Shown: piece by piece, positions 61,199 through 64,000 of the stretch
How positions within the stretch are numbered: position 1 is the first letter of the stretch
How the letters are laid out: each line of letters opens with the position of its first letter
DNA from: Pseudomonadota bacterium
GTDB taxonomy: Bacteria > Pseudomonadota > Gammaproteobacteria > Burkholderiales > Burkholderiaceae_B
Direction: 5' to 3'
DNA length: 64,000 nt
Assembly (NCBI GenBank): GCA_023423975.1
Contig: JAFAEO010000073.1
Span: forward strand, 62,001-126,000
The notes under the pieces: model-generated
The model's database searches: none
Told to the model about the DNA's origin: nothing
The model's input: the letters and a program-made list of their open reading frames with translations, nothing else
Translations under genes and position numbers: made by a program

Positions 61199-62938
61199 TT
61201 ATTGTGCAATAAGCCACTCGACAAGGCCGTCGACAAAGGATTTGGTTTTAAGGGCAGCAACGTCATTGACCAGGCTGACCAGGATATAGGTTTTGCCGCT
61301 GGCCGCAGTGACATAACCTGACAGCGCACTGGCATTGCCCAGCGTTCCGGTCTTGAAGTGTCCCCGGCCTTTTGCCACCTGATCAGTCAGACGGCGACGC
61401 ATAGTACCATCCACACCCGAGACTGACAACGAATCGATGAATGTGTCCCGTAACTTCGAGGCCCAGATGGTATCGAGCATCTGGGCCTGCCCGCCGGCCG
61501 TGATGCGTCCTGCGCGGGACAACCCAGAGCCGTTGACAACGGTGTATGCGCCAATATTAACACCTTGTTTGCGCAGCGTATCCAGGACCGCCTGGCTGCC
61601 CTTTTCGAAGGTTGCCGGCGTGCCATACAGCTCCTGCCCCAAAGTCAGAAGCAGTGTTTTGGCCATCACATTATTACTGTATTTATTGATCGTTTGTATT
61701 ACCTGCCCCAGCGAAGGCGACGTGCGGCTCTCCAGCAGGACGGCGCGCTCCGGCACCAGCCCGTCGCGTATCACGCCTGAAATAGTCCCGCCCTCGGCCG
61801 TCCATAGCCGCTCGAAAATGCTGGAAAACGTATAGGCTTGCGATCCGACAAGACGGTAAATGGAAAATTCGCCACAGGCCGCAGACAATTTGCCCTTGAG
61901 CTGCAAGGCAGGACCACTGTCGGTCTGCACCATACCGGTCAACTCCGAGCCGGTGCGCGACTTGACGCAGGCACCCGTGGTCAGGCCCAGATGGCCCGCG
62001 ACAGGCGGATTCTGTATATCAGGCTCAAACGATACCTCCCAGTTGCCGGACTGCCGATCCGGCTTCAAATTGAGCATGATCGCGCCAAGATTGACCATCA
62101 TGGCATCCGGGTTGGCGTTATAGGGGCGCTCGGGCGAACCATCAAAATCGCCGGGGTCAGTAAAAATGGGGGCGAACAATGAGCGGTCCACAATCACATC
62201 CGACAAATGAAGCAGCCCCTTGGCCTGAATGGCGCGAATCATCTGCCGCAGATCATTGTAATTGAGCGCCGGGTCGCCGCCGCCCTTGATATATAGCGGC
62301 GTGCGCATGGCCTGCGACACATCAAAGCGCGCCTTGCGATCAATATAAACACGGGTCTTCCAGGTGTACTGGCTGCCCAGCCGGTTCAGCGCGGCCCAGG
62401 TCGTGAGCATTTTCATAACCGAAGCCGGGTTACGTGGCGTGCCCGGATTAATGGCCAGAATAACCGGGCCGCCCGCCTCCTTGATCAGCAGCGACAGCGA
62501 TGACAGCGGTACGCCGGTTTTATCCCAACGTGCTCGTATGGTATCGGGCAGATGATCTGCGGATTTGATCGAAGCAATGGGAAAACCGTAGACATTCAAC
62601 AGGTCGCCGGCATCAGCCTCGCTTTGGGCAGCAGCTGCCGCAGCCAGCCCGGTTGCGCCTTTCTTTACACCCAGGCCGCTTTTTTTGGCCGACGGCACGA
62701 TCTTCACGTCAAGTGCGCCTGGCCGGTTGAACTCAAACGTGGCACCGGGCGCAACCCGAATGGTTGCGGTCTTTCCCTTTTTGCCGGACGATGTTTTCTT
62801 TTTTGTCTGCGGCTTGCTGCTCGTACCGCTCTCGCGTGCGCTGGCGGGGGTCGCCAGCGTCAGGCCCAACACGAGCAGGCAGGCCGCCATGGACAGGCGT
62901 CCTGCTACGGGGTGCATAATCACATTTGCTATAGGCAT
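61199..62938 (-). CDS. dacB: D-alanyl-D-alanine carboxypeptidase/endopeptidase (PBP4 type)
   Basis: A periplasmic class C PBP of 579 residues. After the signal peptide (cleavage near residue 34, PASA) comes a Lys-rich and Ala-rich low-complexity stretch (residues 38-110) not usual in DacB. SVMK at 173-176, YSNN and FKTGTLGN are the active-site motifs. The start is uncertain, since ATG 62938 has no good ribosome-binding site. It leads upp. Confidence 0.93.
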   Translation of the reverse strand: MPIANVIMHPVAGRLSMAACLLVLGLTLATPASARESGTSSKPQTKKKTSSGKKGKTATIRVAPGATFEFNRPGALDVKIVPSAKKSGLGVKKGATGLAAAAAAQSEADAGDLLNVYGFPIASIKSADHLPDTIRARWDKTGVPLSSLSLLIKEAGGPVILAINPGTPRNPASVMKMLTTWAALNRLGSQYTWKTRVYIDRKARFDVSQAMRTPLYIKGGGDPALNYNDLRQMIRAIQAKGLLHLSDVIVDRSLFAPIFTDPGDFDGSPERPYNANPDAMMVNLGAIMLNLKPDRQSGNWEVSFEPDIQNPPVAGHLGLTTGACVKSRTGSELTGMVQTDSGPALQLKGKLSAACGEFSIYRLVGSQAYTFSSIFERLWTAEGGTISGVIRDGLVPERAVLLESRTSPSLGQVIQTINKYSNNVMAKTLLLTLGQELYGTPATFEKGSQAVLDTLRKQGVNIGAYTVVNGSGLSRAGRITAGGQAQMLDTIWASKLRDTFIDSLSVSGVDGTMRRRLTDQVAKGRGHFKTGTLGNASALSGYVTAASGKTYILVSLVNDVAALKTKSFVDGLVEWLIAQ

Positions 62939-63232
62939 ACAGAGACGTCAGTAACACCAGCCCAGTGCCATGTTTGTCCAATTACAGTTGCACAGGCAGC
63001 CACGCCCGGCACAGAATGCTGCTTCGGATAAGAAGGCTTCGGATGGATCATTGTAATCTGGCTCTCCTGTTGCAGTCCGGAACGAAAAAGACACTTTATA
63101 ATGGTTAATTACGACAAGCCGGTTAAAACCGGCGAAATTCGTCCGCCAACCTTCCTTGATATTGCAAGCCCAGATTCGTGCAGCCGCGCGCTTCGATGCC
63201 TTCGATACCCTGCTTTCCATTGCTTTTTATTC
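62939..63232. other. intergenic region between dacB and queA
   Basis: About 290 bases between divergent genes, containing both promoters. No gene or RNA is recognised. Confidence 0.35.
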
Positions 63233-64000
63233 ATGTTACCCATAGACCCCTCGCTGAGTATTGCCGACTTCGACTACGAACTTCCCGAAGACCTGATCGC
63301 CCAGACCCCGCCTGCCACCAGAACCGACAGCCGCCTGTTGCTCGTACAAACCCACGGCGCACTGCAGGACCTGAACTTCAGCGCCCTGCCCGACCTGCTG
63401 CTGCCCGGCGACCTGCTGATCTTCAATGACACCAAAGTGATCAAGGCAAGACTATACGGCCAAAAGGACAGCGGTGGGCGCGTGGAAGCGCTGATTGAAC
63501 GCATTATTGAACCCACCCGCGCCCTGGCGCATGTTCGAGCCAGCAAATCGCCGCGCCCCGGCACCACCCTGGTCTTTGATGGCGCCGTTTCCTGTACGGT
63601 CGTGGCGCGACATGAAGATCTGTTCGAATTGCAGTTCGATACCGATATTCTGCCCGTGCTGGACAAACACGGCAACCTTCCGTTGCCGCCCTATATCAAA
63701 CATAGCGCCGACCAGCAGGATGAAACCCGCTATCAGACTGTCTACGCCCGCCACCCCGGTGCGGTCGCCGCCCCCACTGCCGGCTTGCATTTTGATGCAA
63801 CGCTGCTGCAGCGACTGCAGGACAAAGGCATAGAGACGGCCTGGGTAACCCTGCACGTGGGCGCCGGCACCTTCCAACCGGTACGGGTAGAGAAGATCAG
63901 TGAACATATTATGCACGCAGAATGGTATACCGTGCCGGAAACAACCGTTGCCGCCATTGCTGCGGCCCGCAAGCGCGGCGGACGGGTTGTTGCGGTGGGC
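63233..64000 (+). CDS. queA: S-adenosylmethionine:tRNA ribosyltransferase-isomerase, 5' part
   Basis: QueA transfers the ribosyl moiety of SAM to preQ1-tRNA to form epoxyqueuosine. The window holds the first 256 codons of about 350. DFDYELPEDLIAQTPPATR at the start, LLIFNDTKVIKARL and VAAPTAGLHF mark the family. The frame is open to the window edge. The start is ATG 63233. It is divergent from dacB. Confidence 0.96.
   Translation, partial: MLPIDPSLSIADFDYELPEDLIAQTPPATRTDSRLLLVQTHGALQDLNFSALPDLLLPGDLLIFNDTKVIKARLYGQKDSGGRVEALIERIIEPTRALAHVRASKSPRPGTTLVFDGAVSCTVVARHEDLFELQFDTDILPVLDKHGNLPLPPYIKHSADQQDETRYQTVYARHPGAVAAPTAGLHFDATLLQRLQDKGIETAWVTLHVGAGTFQPVRVEKISEHIMHAEWYTVPETTVAAIAAARKRGGRVVAVG

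Noticed and set aside
1..64000. CRISPR arrays, tRNA/rRNA genes and insertion sequences
   Set aside because: I looked through the intergenic regions and saw no regularly spaced repeats, cloverleaf-like sequences or transposase frames. A short RNA gene could still be missed by eye.

Overview
The window looks like a chromosomal segment of a betaproteobacterium of the order Burkholderiales, most likely the family Alcaligenaceae (an Advenella- or Bordetella-like genome). This is inferred from the Bug-type (TTT) solute receptor, the SphB1-like subtilisin autotransporter, the tkt-gap-pgk / fba / purC-purE-purK / sua5 gene order and the general look of the proteins. No database search was possible. 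I saw no tRNA, rRNA, IS element, prophage or CRISPR array.

Layout. (1) 0.1-2.7 kb: LrgB-like membrane protein, TauE/SafE permease, and a cupin-dtd gene pair. (2) 2.8-9.8 kb: a leftward operon for uptake and oxidation of an amino acid or polyamine (HTH-cupin regulator, periplasmic binding protein, permease, ATPase, FAD amine oxidoreductase, D-2-hydroxyacid dehydrogenase), divergent from a secreted DmpA-type aminopeptidase. (3) 9.9-20.2 kb: an aromatic-acid catabolic region with two control units. A MarR gene diverges from an MHS-family transporter plus hydrolase across a perfect 20+20 bp palindrome. A TetR gene diverges from a leftward operon encoding an alpha/beta hydrolase, a VOC protein with an extradiol-dioxygenase-like His/His/Glu set, an aryl-AMP/CoA ligase, a hot-dog thioesterase, a salicylyl-CoA-hydroxylase-like flavoenzyme and a Bug receptor. 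This is the best candidate for an undescribed system. (4) 20.5-22.8 kb: photolyase and a hicAB toxin-antitoxin pair. (5) 22.9-28.0 kb: M20 amidohydrolase, Sua5, purK, purE, purC, all leftward.

(6) 28.1-33.0 kb: a subtilisin-like autotransporter and a higBA-type toxin-antitoxin pair, sitting between purC and fba and flanked by a 24/26-identical direct repeat derived from the fba terminator, which suggests an acquired block. (7) 33.1-35.7 kb: fba, mog and a nitrilase-family hydrolase. (8) 35.7-37.7 kb: an A+T-rich pocket with a stand-alone ATPase, a frameshifted gene for a small Cys-rich membrane protein, and an unknown 157-residue protein. (9) 37.7-45.9 kb: pbpC and a giant alpha-2-macroglobulin, translationally coupled. 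(10) 46.2-50.6 kb: pgk, gap, tkt. (11) 50.7-57.5 kb: rsmE, a Nudix protein with a degenerate box, an orphan barstar-like protein, patatin, a reduced FAD-oxidase-like protein, an aminotransferase and a lytic transglycosylase. (12) 57.6-64.0 kb: ubiD, a YqjK/YqjE/ElaB-type envelope stress cluster, upp, dacB and the 5' part of queA.

How the parts work together. Central carbon and purine genes form a conserved leftward backbone (tkt, gap, pgk, fba, purC, purE, purK, sua5). It is interrupted twice, by the pbpC/macroglobulin/A+T-rich pocket between pgk and fba and by the autotransporter/higBA block between fba and purC. The 2-20 kb part is a catabolic region typical of a soil or host-associated heterotroph. 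Start codons were re-chosen by Shine-Dalgarno position where the longest frame was implausible, and these choices are stated per gene.
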